DNA of 64,000 bases from Methylotetracoccus oryzae (lineage in GTDB: Bacteria > Pseudomonadota > Gammaproteobacteria > Methylococcales > Methylococcaceae), in the NCBI RefSeq assembly GCF_006175985.1, contig NZ_SRSH01000004.1, positions 1-64,000 on the forward strand, read 5' to 3'. The position numbers were made by a program, and so were the translations under genes. Positions 1-8,655 of the stretch are shown here, piece after piece. Under the pieces are notes generated by a model. The model was not told the DNA's origin. It made no database searches and saw only the letters and a list, made by a program, of their open reading frames with translations. Position 1 is the stretch's first letter. Every line of letters begins with the position of its first letter.

Positions 1-59
1 CGTCGGGTCTGCTTCTTCTTCTGGTCATAGGCCAGCGAGGCGAAGGTCGTCTGTTTCAT
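1..59 (-). CDS. IS5-family transposase, N-terminal fragment
   Basis: The visible 19 codons start at an ATG at 59 and read MKQTTFASLAYDQKKKQTR. This matches the conserved N-terminus of IS5-group DDE transposases (family pattern MKQxTFAxxxY.xKxKxTR). The rest lies outside the window, so neither the DDE residues nor intactness can be judged. Confidence 0.75.
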   Translation of the reverse strand, partial: MKQTTFASLAYDQKKKQTR

Positions 60-123
60 CCGGTCACCGCGTTCACGTGCTCTGTTGGCGATAGCTTACC
101 AGCCGCATTTGTTCAGAGGCTCC
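1..123 (-). mobile_element. Left end of an IS5-family insertion sequence, cut by the window edge
   Basis: The element runs off the start of the window. It holds the first codons of an IS5-type transposase. At its outer end, around 102-123, is a sequence that reads ggagcctctgaacaaatgc on the minus strand, which looks like an IS5-group terminal inverted repeat. The CTAG at 124-127 next to this end fits the short target duplication of IS5 elements. The other end is not visible, so completeness and the duplication cannot be confirmed. Confidence 0.7.
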
Positions 124-127
124 CTAG

Positions 128-563
128 CTGGCGCCGACGCCCCTCCGTGTCGCTAGCGATGCCATCAACCGCCCGATCTGCGGCATAATCCGTAGTCGGC
201 GCGCCTCGGACTTGCCGGCCGCCGCCGGAAGCTAAAGCGGGGATTTCCGCGGCGTGTGTTGCTGCGTTTTGCATGCGCACCTGTCCGCTGTCCCTAGTTC
301 CGACTAGGCAACTGAGCAGCCGGGTGCCCGCCGCCTTCTCACTGATAAAACGGTGTTGAACGGGTACAGAGCATATTTCGCTCGTAGGGGATTACTCGTC
401 CTGAATGCCGCGGATCTTGCCTTAACACCTTAGCGGCTTAACCCCCTGGGGTCGTACCCCCAATCGCGTTCCGAAAACCGGCCCTACATATCCTAGGGCT
501 GACTGAGACCGACTCTCGATGTATTCGCGGGTCTATCTTTACATTTGTGAAGCCGGAGGTTCT
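128..563. other. Intergenic region upstream of the glsB-like gene
   Basis: I see no convincing gene. Two short inverted repeats built on CCTAG/CTAGGG are present: cctag at 293-297 with ctagg at 304-308, and gcccta at 481-486 with tagggc at 494-499. The second lies about 65 bp before the glsB-like start and could be an operator. A possible half site, ggtacaga, lies at 363-370 but lacks a correctly spaced partner. Confidence 0.4.
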
Positions 564-809
564 ATGCAGGCTATATGGTACGTGCTGATCGGTCTCGCCG
601 CCGGTTGGATGGCCGGGCAATTGGTGAGGGGTGGTGGCTTCGGCATTGTCGGCGACGTCCTTGTCGGGGTATGTGGCGCGGTGCTGGGTGGTGTTCTGTT
701 CGATGTTCTGGGCTTGTCCTCCGGCGGTGGCAGACTTGGCAGTTTGATTGTCGCAACAGTGGGTGCGGTAGTGTTCTTGCTGCTCTTGCGCCTTATCAGA
801 AAGGCCTAG
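564..809 (+). CDS. GlsB/YeaQ/YmgE-family stress-response membrane protein
   Basis: The product is an 81-residue inner-membrane protein with three hydrophobic segments at about 3-20, 28-50 and 58-76. Glycine-rich turns such as GWMAGQLVRGGGFGIVGD are the hallmark of the transglycosylase-associated/GlsB family (PF04226). Family members rise under general stress, but their biochemical function is unknown. I chose the ATG at 564 because GGAGG sits just upstream; the longer reading from 519 adds a stretch unlike the family. It stands beside other small stress-type genes (DUF3309, CsbD, PRC-barrel). Confidence 0.88.
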   Translation: MQAIWYVLIGLAAGWMAGQLVRGGGFGIVGDVLVGVCGAVLGGVLFDVLGLSSGGGRLGSLIVATVGAVVFLLLLRLIRKA

Positions 810-985
810 TCGCGGCGTTGCCAACGTAGACCGACGACGTCGGGAAGCACGCGCCCTTCGTGTTACTCGCTAGGCACAAGCTACCTGCACCAATCGAGAT
901 GAAACCCAGGGATCAGGCTTCTCGCGTACGATTATGCTCTTCTGGCGTAGACGCACTTTCCTCCTGTTGATTACCCTGCTTACGC

Positions 986-1144
986 CTAAATTCGCCCCAT
1001 CAACAACAAGACCAGAACGATAAGGAGAAGAACCCCGATCGCTCCGCTAGGTGCGTAACCCCACCCACGACTATGTGGCCAGGTCGGTATCACTCCCAAG
1101 AGCATCAGGACCAGCACCAGGATTAATAACGTGCCAAGAGACAT
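986..1144 (-). CDS. DUF3309-family small membrane protein
   Basis: The 52-residue product begins MSLGTLLILVLVLMLLG, continues with PTWPHSRGWGYAPSG, and ends with a second hydrophobic helix and MGRI. The central PTWPHSxxWGY-PSG motif flanked by two transmembrane helices is diagnostic of DUF3309. The family has no known function and often sits among stress-type membrane proteins, as here. The gene was found by reading the minus strand directly. It follows the csbD-like gene, with a hairpin between the two. Confidence 0.88.
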   Translation of the reverse strand: MSLGTLLILVLVLMLLGVIPTWPHSRGWGYAPSGAIGVLLLIVLVLLLMGRI

Positions 1145-1171
1145 ATCCAATCCCTCCAAATTGGTGAAGAA

Positions 1172-1198
1172 GATGCCGCCCGCTTTCCGAGCGGCATC
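1172..1198 (-). terminator. Probable intrinsic terminator after csbD-like gene 1
   Basis: An eight-base perfect stem (gatgccgc with gcggcatc) encloses an 11-base loop. On the minus strand it is followed by a short pyrimidine stretch (ttcttc). It lies between the end of the csbD-like gene and the start of the DUF3309 gene, so it probably separates the two transcripts. Confidence 0.6.
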
Positions 1199-1239
1199 CG
1201 CGCACTCAGCCAGTGCTCACTGATGACTGCACGCAGGGA

Positions 1240-1440
1240 TCAATCCAAGGTGTTTTCGAAGTCCCTGATCCGTTTGTCCGCTTCATTTTGCGCGATTCCA
1301 TATTTTTCCTGGATCTTGCCGAGGAGGATATCTCTTTTCCCAGCAATCTGGTCGATTTCATCATCCGTCAACTCACCCCATGCCTCCTTGACTTTCCCTT
1401 TGAGTTGCTTCCAATTACCTTCTATTACGTTCCAGCTCAT
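1240..1440 (-). CDS. CsbD-family stress protein 1
   Basis: The product is 66 residues, highly charged and predicted helical. It has the CsbD signature near its start (MSWNVIEGNWKQLKGKVKEAWG) followed by LTDDEIDQIAGKRD and a KIQEKYG segment. CsbD proteins are abundant soluble stress proteins of unknown mechanism. The ATG at 1440 is preceded by a ggggaaaa ribosome site and gives the family-typical N-terminus; the upstream in-frame extension to 1530 is not conserved-looking. A second csbD-like gene lies at 4079. Confidence 0.9.
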   Translation of the reverse strand: MSWNVIEGNWKQLKGKVKEAWGELTDDEIDQIAGKRDILLGKIQEKYGIAQNEADKRIRDFENTLD

Positions 1441-1465
1441 GACTTTTCCCCTATAGATTCCTATT

Positions 1466-1491
1466 AAAAAAAAAGGGAGTATCGCTCTCCT
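1466..1491 (-). terminator. Possible intrinsic terminator between the PRC-barrel gene and csbD-like gene 1
   Basis: On the minus strand a short hairpin (ggag/ctcc arms, seven-base loop) is followed by nine T residues. It lies about 160 bases past the PRC-barrel stop and only about 25 bases before the csbD-like start. It may end the upstream transcript or act as an attenuator. The stem is short, so confidence is limited. Confidence 0.45.
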
Positions 1492-1653
1492 GCGCCCCTC
1501 AGCCCCATGGCATCGAATGATCAGCGGCACCGGTAATAGGCGGCCACTGATTGACCATGTCGATCAGCCTCAAAAAAGTCGTCAAATACGACCGATCCGC
1601 CTTCAGCTTATTCTCGCATTCACCAAAAAGATCATAACTCCTTACCGACTCAA

Positions 1654-2172
1654 CTAGGGCTCCACGCGGTAAAACTGATCCAATACTTCGCGTTGATGAT
1701 CCCACTGACTTGAACTTTCCGGCCAGTGCTTCTTATCAAAGCCTGGCGCTTTCTTCAGGGTCGACTTTTCTACATTGAGAAGATAATACTCCTTGTTCTT
1801 TACCCATTTCAGCACCCTCCATGGCACGGCAAAGAGCTTATCCCCAATACCCAGAACGCCACCAAATGACACGACCGCGTACACCACTCGACCACTTTCA
1901 GGATCGAGAACCAACTCCTTAATATCGCCCAGATTCTCGCCTTTTGAGTTTTTAATATCCGTACCAATAATCCGACTCGCTCGGCTTACCTGCTGCATGG
2001 ACTCATTCGCCTTATGGGCTCGGTCCTCGGATTCTTTCTGGCGCGCGTCCTTTAACTTTGTCTGCGCTTCTAATGTCTCTTGTTTTTTCTTCTGAACATC
2101 GGCTGCCAATGAACCGCCAATCGACACCGAACTCAATATCGAGATAGCGATCAGGGATGCGATTTTTTTCAT
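1654..2172 (-). CDS. Secreted PRC-barrel domain protein
   Basis: The 172-residue protein begins with a clear signal peptide (residues 1-24, ending SLAAD). A charged, coiled-coil-like stretch follows at about 26-60, then a PRC-barrel domain at about 65-140 containing SRIIGTDIKNSKGENLGDI and VVYAVVSFGG. PRC-barrels are small beta-barrels that mediate protein or ligand contacts; exported ones in proteobacteria are usually found with CsbD, BON and other stress proteins. The substrate is unknown. A degenerate copy of the window's 20-bp palindrome lies about 165 bp upstream (2341-2358). Confidence 0.82.
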   Translation of the reverse strand: MKKIASLIAISILSSVSIGGSLAADVQKKKQETLEAQTKLKDARQKESEDRAHKANESMQQVSRASRIIGTDIKNSKGENLGDIKELVLDPESGRVVYAVVSFGGVLGIGDKLFAVPWRVLKWVKNKEYYLLNVEKSTLKKAPGFDKKHWPESSSQWDHQREVLDQFYRVEP

Positions 2173-2381
2173 AAATTTCTCCGAAACTGTGCTTCAACCC
2201 GGTTCCATGATGTCACTGAGCATTGAAACGGACCCGATCACCGCCTCATCACCTGCCCGCTCCTGTTTGTCCACAGCAGTCAGTCCGCCTTCCGCTGCCG
2301 CCAGTAGGTTACTCGAGTAACTATCGCAAAAATCGTCAGATGTGCGCCGCGACCGACTCTAGAGTTTCCAGTGTCGTTGAC

Positions 2382-3548
2382 TCATATATCACCGGGGCTC
2401 CTGATAACTACCCGAAAAGCCTCCAAACTGTGGCTGCGGAAGGCATAGGCGGAGCCCCATAGATAGAGCCGGAAGCAACGGTAAAGCGCTTGGCCCCAGC
2501 GGCACGTGATTTCACTACGGGCGGCCTCGAGATTTTCGCTCCAGGCCTTGCATGTCAAAAAGTAGCTGTGACGGTCATTGTGTACCGCCAGAAGCTCAAG
2601 TGGTGTTTTTGCCATCGAGGTTAAAAAGTCATGAAGGCATAGGTAAGCATGATCCGCAGGAAACACATAGCGTGAGATGAATGCGGGTTTGGCATACTTG
2701 TGCTGGGAAGCACTTGCATCGAGATAGACGTGTCCGCCAGGTTTCAGCAAACGCTGGAGTTGCCTCAGTACGGCTGGGTAGTCGGGGAGATGCTCCATCA
2801 CACCAAGTATGACGATCGCATCGTAGGGCTCCGATGCAGTGTGCTCCAGAAAATCCTCATTCCGGACTCTACAGGGTAAGTTCCGCCTTGCAATAAGGTC
2901 CGTCAGGAACTGCTCTGACTGGCGCGAGATGGTTAGCGCCGTGACCCGAATGCCCCGCTGACCCGCGTGTTCCACGAAACTTCCCCAGCCACCACCGACA
3001 TCGAGGACATGATCACCCGGCTTCAGATGGCAGGCATCGATGGCGAAGTCCAGTTTGCGCTGCTGCGCTGTTTCGAGTGCCTCGTCATCCCGCTCAAAGA
3101 GCGCTTGGGAGTAACAACGCGTCGGGCCTAGGAAGCGGAGATAAAACTCGCAGGGGAAGTCGTAATGGGTCGCGATCGCCAACCGGTCGCTAGTGAGACG
3201 CCCGATTAGCCACGGGGTAAGGCGGCTCCACAGCGAATACAACGGATGGCTGTTGCGCAAGGCTCGTCGAAGGCTGACGAAGCTCAACATATCGCCAGCA
3301 ATTTCCAGGCTTCCGTTCACGTAGGCTTCGCAGATCTTCAATTCGTCGAGATTCCGGAGAGCGCCCAAGGCTGCTGGATCGTTGACCACAACCTTGACCT
3401 TTGGCTCGCCCTTACCCAGGCGGTAAGTGCGCTCCCCGGGTATCGTGAACTCTACGGGCGCCCGAATCTTTCCTTGAACCTGCTGCTGAATTCTCCGAAA
3501 CAGACCGTCGAAACCAGAGATGGTCGGTAAGTCGCTTGATTGCGCCAT
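2382..3548 (-). CDS. Cyclopropane-fatty-acid-synthase-like methyltransferase
   Basis: The 388-residue protein has an N-terminal lipid-binding-like region (about 20-95) and a class I methyltransferase domain. The SAM-binding motif VLDVGGGWGSF lies near residue 180, and the CFA-type segment THYDFPCEFYLRFLG is followed by CYSQALF. The family transfers a methylene from S-adenosylmethionine to unsaturated acyl chains of membrane phospholipids, or modifies them in related ways. It is a divergent member, so product identity is uncertain. A palindromic operator-like site lies at 3677-3696, about 130 bp upstream, suggesting co-regulation with the other stress genes. It probably hardens membranes under stress. 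Confidence 0.75.
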   Translation of the reverse strand: MAQSSDLPTISGFDGLFRRIQQQVQGKIRAPVEFTIPGERTYRLGKGEPKVKVVVNDPAALGALRNLDELKICEAYVNGSLEIAGDMLSFVSLRRALRNSHPLYSLWSRLTPWLIGRLTSDRLAIATHYDFPCEFYLRFLGPTRCYSQALFERDDEALETAQQRKLDFAIDACHLKPGDHVLDVGGGWGSFVEHAGQRGIRVTALTISRQSEQFLTDLIARRNLPCRVRNEDFLEHTASEPYDAIVILGVMEHLPDYPAVLRQLQRLLKPGGHVYLDASASQHKYAKPAFISRYVFPADHAYLCLHDFLTSMAKTPLELLAVHNDRHSYFLTCKAWSENLEAARSEITCRWGQALYRCFRLYLWGSAYAFRSHSLEAFRVVIRSPGDI

Positions 3549-3676
3549 CGTTTGTGCCTCGCCCGCTACGCGCGGATTCGCTTAGCCCGATTCTTCGCTG
3601 CTGCAACAACTGGACGTCAGTTGACGAGCGCCTTCGAAACGGGGCAATGAAATCCTAAACAAAGGATTAGGCGCGG

Positions 3677-3696
3677 TCTGTTCGTTATCGCACATA
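3677..3696. promoter_or_regulatory. 20-bp palindromic site 1
   Basis: The sequence is tctgttcgttatcgcacata. It matches all 11 fixed positions of the window's shared pattern (T-N-TGT-N-CG-N4-CG-N-AC-N-N-A). It lies upstream of the methyltransferase gene at 3548. It is probably a binding site for one of the Crp/Fnr-type regulators encoded at 25.6-28.5 kb (inference). Confidence 0.6.
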
Positions 3697-3966
3697 GCAC
3701 CGCACGTGTATCAAGGGCGGGTCTGCGGACACCGCGGGAACCGGGAGTCTTCGCGGCTTAACGACTGGCTGACGTCAGCGTGAGCGAGCGGCCAACGCAT
3801 GATCGGCGGATCGACGCAAAGGGTGCTCCTTTCCTGGCGATACCCAGACCGCACCATCATCCGAGCCTAGCTCGTAGGCAAACACCTGCGCTGAGCTCAG
3901 TTCAGTTCAGTTCCCGATGAGTTGCCGGAACGAGCTGTTAGCCCCGTGCAAAGCTGGCCCTCGACC

Positions 3967-3986
3967 TATGTGTGCTAGCGTACCGA
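3967..3986. promoter_or_regulatory. 20-bp palindromic site 2
   Basis: The sequence is tatgtgtgctagcgtaccga. It departs from the shared pattern at one fixed base (T for C in the left half). It lies about 93 bp upstream of csbD-like gene 2. Confidence 0.55.
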
Positions 3987-4078
3987 CCGCATTCAGTTTG
4001 CTGAGTAGGCTGTGAATCGCACCATGGATTAACTTCTCCATGTGTGGTGAGTAGCGGAATAACGATTAGGAGATTGTC

Positions 4079-4255
4079 ATGAACAAAGATCAGGTAAAAG
4101 GACGAATCGAAGAGGCGAAGGGCAAAGTGAAGGAAGTCACCGGTAAAGTATTGGATGATGAAGGCATGGAGATAGAAGGGAAAATTCAGAAGAATGTGGG
4201 CAAGGTTCGGGCCGGGGTAGGCGATATCAAGGAAGACATCAAAAAGGGCAACTAA
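4079..4255 (+). CDS. CsbD-family stress protein 2
   Basis: The 58-residue, lysine/glutamate-rich product contains the CsbD repeat-like segments MNKDQVKGRIEEAKGKVKEV and VGKVRAGVGDIKEDIKKGN. A taggaga ribosome site precedes the ATG. It belongs to the same family as the 1240-1440 gene but is of the E. coli YjbJ type (start NKDQVKG). Family members are cytosolic stress proteins without a known activity. The palindrome at 3967-3986 lies in its promoter region. Confidence 0.88.
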   Translation: MNKDQVKGRIEEAKGKVKEVTGKVLDDEGMEIEGKIQKNVGKVRAGVGDIKEDIKKGN

Positions 4256-4390
4256 CCTGTAGACCTCTGGGCCGGGAATCTACAACGCCAAATCAGCCAT
4301 GGAACATCGGCCATGCGCAAGACAACAACGAGCCTGTCACTAGGGGAACCTACACGGGTGTTTCATGCCTCGCCATGGCCATGGTCCTCC

Positions 4391-4840
4391 ATGCATAAGC
4401 CATTCCACGGGTGGAGGCGAAAAGGAGCCGTGCTGGCAATCGGCGCCGCGATCGTCTTCGGCTGCACGTCGATCCGCACCAGAACCTTGGAGAAAGGCGA
4501 CGTGACAATGACCAAAGAGCAATTCGCGACACAGTTTGAGCGTGTCTTCCGTTATCACAACAGTGTGATGAATAACCTGATCAACGTCTCTGCTGAGCTT
4601 GAAGAAAGTAGTCCTGACGGCTCCGCAGTCAGTGAGGCGGAGGCCATAATGGATGAAGCCTGCGAACCCCTGAATGAGGTCGTGGCGGCGGAATCTGTCT
4701 CGGAAGACGTTAGCTTTGAAACGATGCGTCTGTTGCCGCGAGCGGTGCCGGAGTGCGAAGCGGCCACTCGTCGGGTCGAAGTACTGCTGCTGGACGTCCT
4801 GAAGACCCAAGAAAGCTCAAGAAAATTTGTCGCTCGTTAG
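4391..4840 (+). CDS. Putative lipoprotein, function unknown
   Basis: The product is about 149 residues. The ATG at 4391 gives a basic N-region (HKPFHGWRRKG), a hydrophobic stretch and a lipobox-like AIVFGC with Cys at about residue 25. A longer reading from 4313 would bury this signal, so I prefer the shorter start, though neither has a strong ribosome site. The mature part is helical and acidic, with two further cysteines. I do not recognise the family. It lies between csbD-like gene 2 and the end of the ATPase gene. Confidence 0.5.
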   Translation: MHKPFHGWRRKGAVLAIGAAIVFGCTSIRTRTLEKGDVTMTKEQFATQFERVFRYHNSVMNNLINVSAELEESSPDGSAVSEAEAIMDEACEPLNEVVAAESVSEDVSFETMRLLPRAVPECEAATRRVEVLLLDVLKTQESSRKFVAR

Positions 4841-5035
4841 CTTCGAGGGATCAGTTGCAGATAAACCGGAGCGGGAGATGCGCCCTCCCTTCAGCATGCC
4901 TCGCGCTTTCGGTTGCCCGGGAGTCGGCCGACGGCACGGTGTTGGTCGTCGCGGCGGACCGTGCGCCGGAAACAGTCCCACACGCCCGCGTCATCCCCGT
5001 TTGTCAAGATACCGTTCCAGGGCCATACCCGTGGG

Positions 5036-7798
5036 TCACTCAGACGTTAGCCTGCGGACGAGCCACTTGCGCCCTTCCTCGGCCAGCCCCATCGTCACCA
5101 CGAAAGGAGTGACCCAGGCCCACCATGCGGCGGGTAAGGGTGCCGTGCCAAACAGGGCATTCCCCCACTCGGTGTAGACGATCAGCAGTATCAGCCCGAG
5201 TTCCAGAGCGATGCCCGACAGTAGCAGCGGATTGGTCAGCAGACCGAAACGAAAACCGGACTGGCTTGGATGGCGGCACAGGAACACATTGATGACCTGG
5301 GTCAGCACGATGGCTGCGAGACAGGCCGCGGTCGCCTGCAAGTAAAGGGGATCCTGCCGTTCCAGCACTTCCCCATAACGCCAGCCCGCCCCGTGCAGCA
5401 CATGAAAAAAGGCGGCCAATGACACAGCAGCTTCCATCATGCCCAACCATAGATAAGCCCGCAGCAGCAGTGGCCAGTGCAGCAATCGCTCGGTGCGCGC
5501 CCGAGGTGGCTCCCGCATCAGGCCGGAGTGGGGCGCTTCGGCCCCAAGGGCCAGCGCCGGCAGCATGTCCGTCCCGAGATCCACGGCGAGGATCTGGATC
5601 ACCGTGAGGGGCAGCGGGATTTTGAACAGCACGAAGGCGAGGTAGGGCACCAACTCGGGGATGTTCGAGGTCAGAATGTAGGTCAGGAACTTGCGGAGAT
5701 TCTCGAACACTGCCCGTCCCTCTTCCACCGCGCCGATGATGCTGGCGAAGTTGTCGTCGAGCAGGATCATGTCGGCCGCTTCCTTAGCCACGTCGGTGCC
5801 CGTGATGCCCATGGCGATACCGATATCGGCCGCCTTCAGGGCCGGCGCATCGTTCACGCCGTCGCCGGTGACGGCGACGATTTCCCCCTTGCGCTGCAAG
5901 GCCTGCACGATCAGCATCTTCTGTTCGGCGGTTACGCGAGCGAACAGGATCTCCGGCGCATCCAGCGCCAACTGCAACTCAGCCTTCGTCATCTTCGGCA
6001 GGGCGTCGCCGCGCAGCACGACCGGCGCATCACCACGCACCAGGCCGATTTCACGGGCGATCGCCAAGGCCGTCACGGGATGATCGCCGGTAACCATGAT
6101 GACCTTGATGCCAGCGGACCGGCAATGCTCGATCGCCGGCGCAACTTCCGGTCGGGGCGGGTCCTCCAGACCTACCAGTCCGCACAGTGTCAAGCGCTCC
6201 TCTCGAGGTTCCTCGTCCGAGCCCAGCTGTCGGTAGGCAAAGGCAAGTACGCGCAAGCCCGAGGTGGCCATTTCGTTCTGAGCGGCCAACAGGCGCGCGC
6301 GCCGGCTCGCATCGAGAGGCCGCTCCAGTCCGTCGCACTGCACGCGATCGCAAACGGTCAACAGCGATTCCAACGCGCCCTTGCAATACAACATGCGTGT
6401 CGCACCTTCATCGCAGGCGACAGACATGCGCTTGCGGTCACTGTCGAACGGCAACTCGTCAATTCGTCGGTCAGCGTCCGGGCTCATGCCAAGGCGCTGC
6501 GCGTATTCCACCAACGCGACTTCCATCGGATCGCCGAGCAATTCCGTCGTGCCGTTCCGGACTACCCGATGCACGTTGTGGCAGACCGCAGCGGTGCGCA
6601 GCAGCCAGACAAGGCTTTCGACCGGAGGCTCGGTCGCGCTGCCCACCTCCGGTGCCTGGAAACGGTCGTCGGCAAAAAGGCATTTCACCGCCATATGGTT
6701 CTGGGTCAGCGTACCCGTCTTGTCGGAGCAGATCACCGTCGTCGAGCCCAGCGTTTCGACGGCCGGCAGATGCCGCACCAGCGCGTTCCGCTTGGCCATA
6801 CGCTGGGTTGCCATGGCCAGCGATAGCGTGACCGTGGGCAGCAACCCCTCCGGCACATTTGCGACGATGATCCCGATAGCGAACATGAAGTTGTCCCAAA
6901 ACGGCAGGCCGATCGTCTGGCCGATCAGGAAGAAGGCCACGCCCAGGCCGCCTGCCATCGCGGCAATGATGCGCGACAGGCGGGCTATTTCCCGTTGCAG
7001 GGGCGAGGACACTTCCTCGGTGTTCTGGGTCAGGTGGGCGATCTTGCCGAACTCAGTATGCATGCCGGTCGCGAACACGACGCCACGCGCCTGGCCGGAA
7101 ACGACGCTGGTCCCGGCGAGTACCAGGTTCCTGGCCGTGAGCGGCGTATCGTTCTGATCGGGTTCGGCGTTGCGCGCTTTCGGGAGCGACTCTCCCGTGA
7201 TCGTCGCGGCGTTCACCCTTATCCCGAACGCCTCGATCAACCGGCAGTCGGCCGGCACCTTGTCGCCCTCCTCGAGCAGGATAACGTCACCCGGAACGAG
7301 GGACTCCACGCCCAATTCCTGCACTTGACCATCTCGCAAGCCCTTGATCCGTTGCGGCAACAACCGACGCAATGCGTCCAGAGCCCGCTCGGCCCGGTAC
7401 TCCTGCCAGAACGAGAACACCCCGTTGATCAGGATGACGCCAACGATGGCGATGCCCAGTTGTCGCATTCCCTGGCCCGGCCCCAGCCGTTCGGCCCAAA
7501 AGGCCAGTGCCGCGGCAACCCACAGGATGAGGGCAAAGAAGTGCGTGAATTCCCGAGCGAAACGCATCCATAGCGGAGTGCCTCGAACTTCCTCGAGCCG
7601 ATTGAGACCGAATTCACTCTGGCGACGCCTGGCTTCCGCTTCACTCAACCCGTCGGGCGCGCTGTTGAGGCTGTTGAGGGCTTGAGCAGCGAGCAGACCG
7701 GCGATCTGGGCCGTATGCAAGGACGAAAGACCGAACGCCGCGGGCCGGAGCGGCAGCGGATGCTGGTTCAAAGACCGGCGGATCGACTTGCGAGACAT
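5036..7798 (-). CDS. P-type cation-transporting ATPase (P2 type, PEGLL motif)
   Basis: The 920-residue inner-membrane ATPase has every P-type landmark: an N-terminal cation-ATPase domain, TGES near residue 199, PEGLLPTVTLSLA in transmembrane helix 4, the phosphorylated DKTGT near 357, TGDGVNDAP near 641, and four to six C-terminal membrane helices. Helix 4 carries NVPEGLL, the pattern of Na,K/H,K (P2C) pumps, rather than the PEGLP of typical bacterial Ca2+ pumps. The transported ion may therefore be Na+/K+ or another monovalent cation, which I infer only. A ggagag ribosome site precedes the ATG. The 20-bp palindrome is not found near its start. Confidence 0.88.
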   Translation of the reverse strand: MSRKSIRRSLNQHPLPLRPAAFGLSSLHTAQIAGLLAAQALNSLNSAPDGLSEAEARRRQSEFGLNRLEEVRGTPLWMRFAREFTHFFALILWVAAALAFWAERLGPGQGMRQLGIAIVGVILINGVFSFWQEYRAERALDALRRLLPQRIKGLRDGQVQELGVESLVPGDVILLEEGDKVPADCRLIEAFGIRVNAATITGESLPKARNAEPDQNDTPLTARNLVLAGTSVVSGQARGVVFATGMHTEFGKIAHLTQNTEEVSSPLQREIARLSRIIAAMAGGLGVAFFLIGQTIGLPFWDNFMFAIGIIVANVPEGLLPTVTLSLAMATQRMAKRNALVRHLPAVETLGSTTVICSDKTGTLTQNHMAVKCLFADDRFQAPEVGSATEPPVESLVWLLRTAAVCHNVHRVVRNGTTELLGDPMEVALVEYAQRLGMSPDADRRIDELPFDSDRKRMSVACDEGATRMLYCKGALESLLTVCDRVQCDGLERPLDASRRARLLAAQNEMATSGLRVLAFAYRQLGSDEEPREERLTLCGLVGLEDPPRPEVAPAIEHCRSAGIKVIMVTGDHPVTALAIAREIGLVRGDAPVVLRGDALPKMTKAELQLALDAPEILFARVTAEQKMLIVQALQRKGEIVAVTGDGVNDAPALKAADIGIAMGITGTDVAKEAADMILLDDNFASIIGAVEEGRAVFENLRKFLTYILTSNIPELVPYLAFVLFKIPLPLTVIQILAVDLGTDMLPALALGAEAPHSGLMREPPRARTERLLHWPLLLRAYLWLGMMEAAVSLAAFFHVLHGAGWRYGEVLERQDPLYLQATAACLAAIVLTQVINVFLCRHPSQSGFRFGLLTNPLLLSGIALELGLILLIVYTEWGNALFGTAPLPAAWWAWVTPFVVTMGLAEEGRKWLVRRLTSE

Positions 7799-8655
7799 GA
7801 CTGCTCTCCATGGAGCCCAACCGCGCGCGCTAGAGGCGAGGGCAAGACGACTCGCCTAACCCACTAAAGCGTCGCCCTCACCTTACCAGAATGCCTCCCT
7901 GACATCGCGTGACTTAGCTCAACCCCTCCCAGACCGACAGCTCCGATTTCCGCCGCCGCCCGATCCGGCTCTCTTCAAGACACACCGAACCGCCGTCACT
8001 ATGGGTCCGACAAAACCGGCGCACTCGTCCGATACCCGACATGTCACCCGCCTCTTGTGGGGCCTGCCGGAGAGTTCTGTTGACGCTGCAACCCATACCA
8101 ACATCAAGAGCGGTCCAAGAGGTAATGCCGGAAGCCAGGTTCATGAACTTGGATACATGGATGGGTTCATTGCCAACCGGCCCGACGACGCCCGCAGCGC
8201 ATAGCTCATGTCCCTCTGGTCACTTACCCACCCCACCACCGCCCTTGGACGTGGTCACGCCCAACCACTTAACCACTGAACGCGCCAACCGTTCGCCACG
8301 AGATAATTCCGGCAACACAAACCCTCGAATGCAAAACCATGTGCGCTTCCGTACCGACTCTGGGTGTCATTCAGCGCAGGCTATTACCCTTGCATTGGAA
8401 GCGAGGCTCCACGACGGCGACGACCCCATAACGATCGCCTAGGGAATCAGACCAATCTTACTCTGGTGAAAGACATGGTCCACAGGACACATGGGACCGC
8501 CGATAGGGCGACTGGGCCGACACTCGATACACATGAGCCTGAGTGAAAGCAGGCTACGCTTCCGAGAAACAACGCGTTACCAAGAGCAGGGTTCAACTCG
8601 CCTGCAACGCCAGAGAAGCCAGGACGACATACTCACACTGAACAGAACCAAAACC
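7799..8655. other. Intergenic region upstream of the sugar dehydrogenase gene
   Basis: This 857-bp divergent region lies between the ATPase (minus) and the sugar dehydrogenase (plus). Open frames exist (for example 8041-8442) but show no ribosome site, family motif or transmembrane or signal feature, so I do not call them. It contains palindromic site 3 at 8338-8357. Confidence 0.45.
8338..8357. promoter_or_regulatory. 20-bp palindromic site 3
   Basis: The sequence is catgtgcgcttccgtaccga. One fixed base differs from the shared pattern (first base C for T). It is about 300 bp upstream of the chosen start of the sugar dehydrogenase gene and may mark a promoter with a long leader. Confidence 0.5.

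Larger units (their letters stand above)
3549..4078. other. Divergent intergenic region with two copies of the 20-bp palindrome
   Basis: No gene is seen. It separates the methyltransferase gene (minus) from csbD-like gene 2 (plus). It contains palindromes at 3677-3696 and 3967-3986, one on each side, and a short agttc tandem repeat around 3897-3911. Confidence 0.5.

Noticed and set aside
351-370. Half palindrome before the glsB-like gene
   Set aside because: The right half ggtacaga fits, but no correctly spaced left half exists.
2341-2358. A degenerate copy of the 20-bp palindrome upstream of the PRC-barrel gene
   Set aside because: The left half and the end ACCGAC fit, but two bases are missing in the middle, so it does not meet the pattern. 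It was not listed as a site.
4340-4810. A 156-residue minus-strand frame opposite the lipoprotein gene
   Set aside because: The plus-strand frame has a lipobox and better coding character.
5477-6826. A 449-residue open frame antisense to the P-type ATPase
   Set aside because: It is a shadow of the ATPase codons in a GC-rich gene. It shows no family motif.
8041-8442. A 133-residue open frame upstream of the sugar dehydrogenase
   Set aside because: No ribosome site, signal peptide or family; it crosses palindromic site 3.
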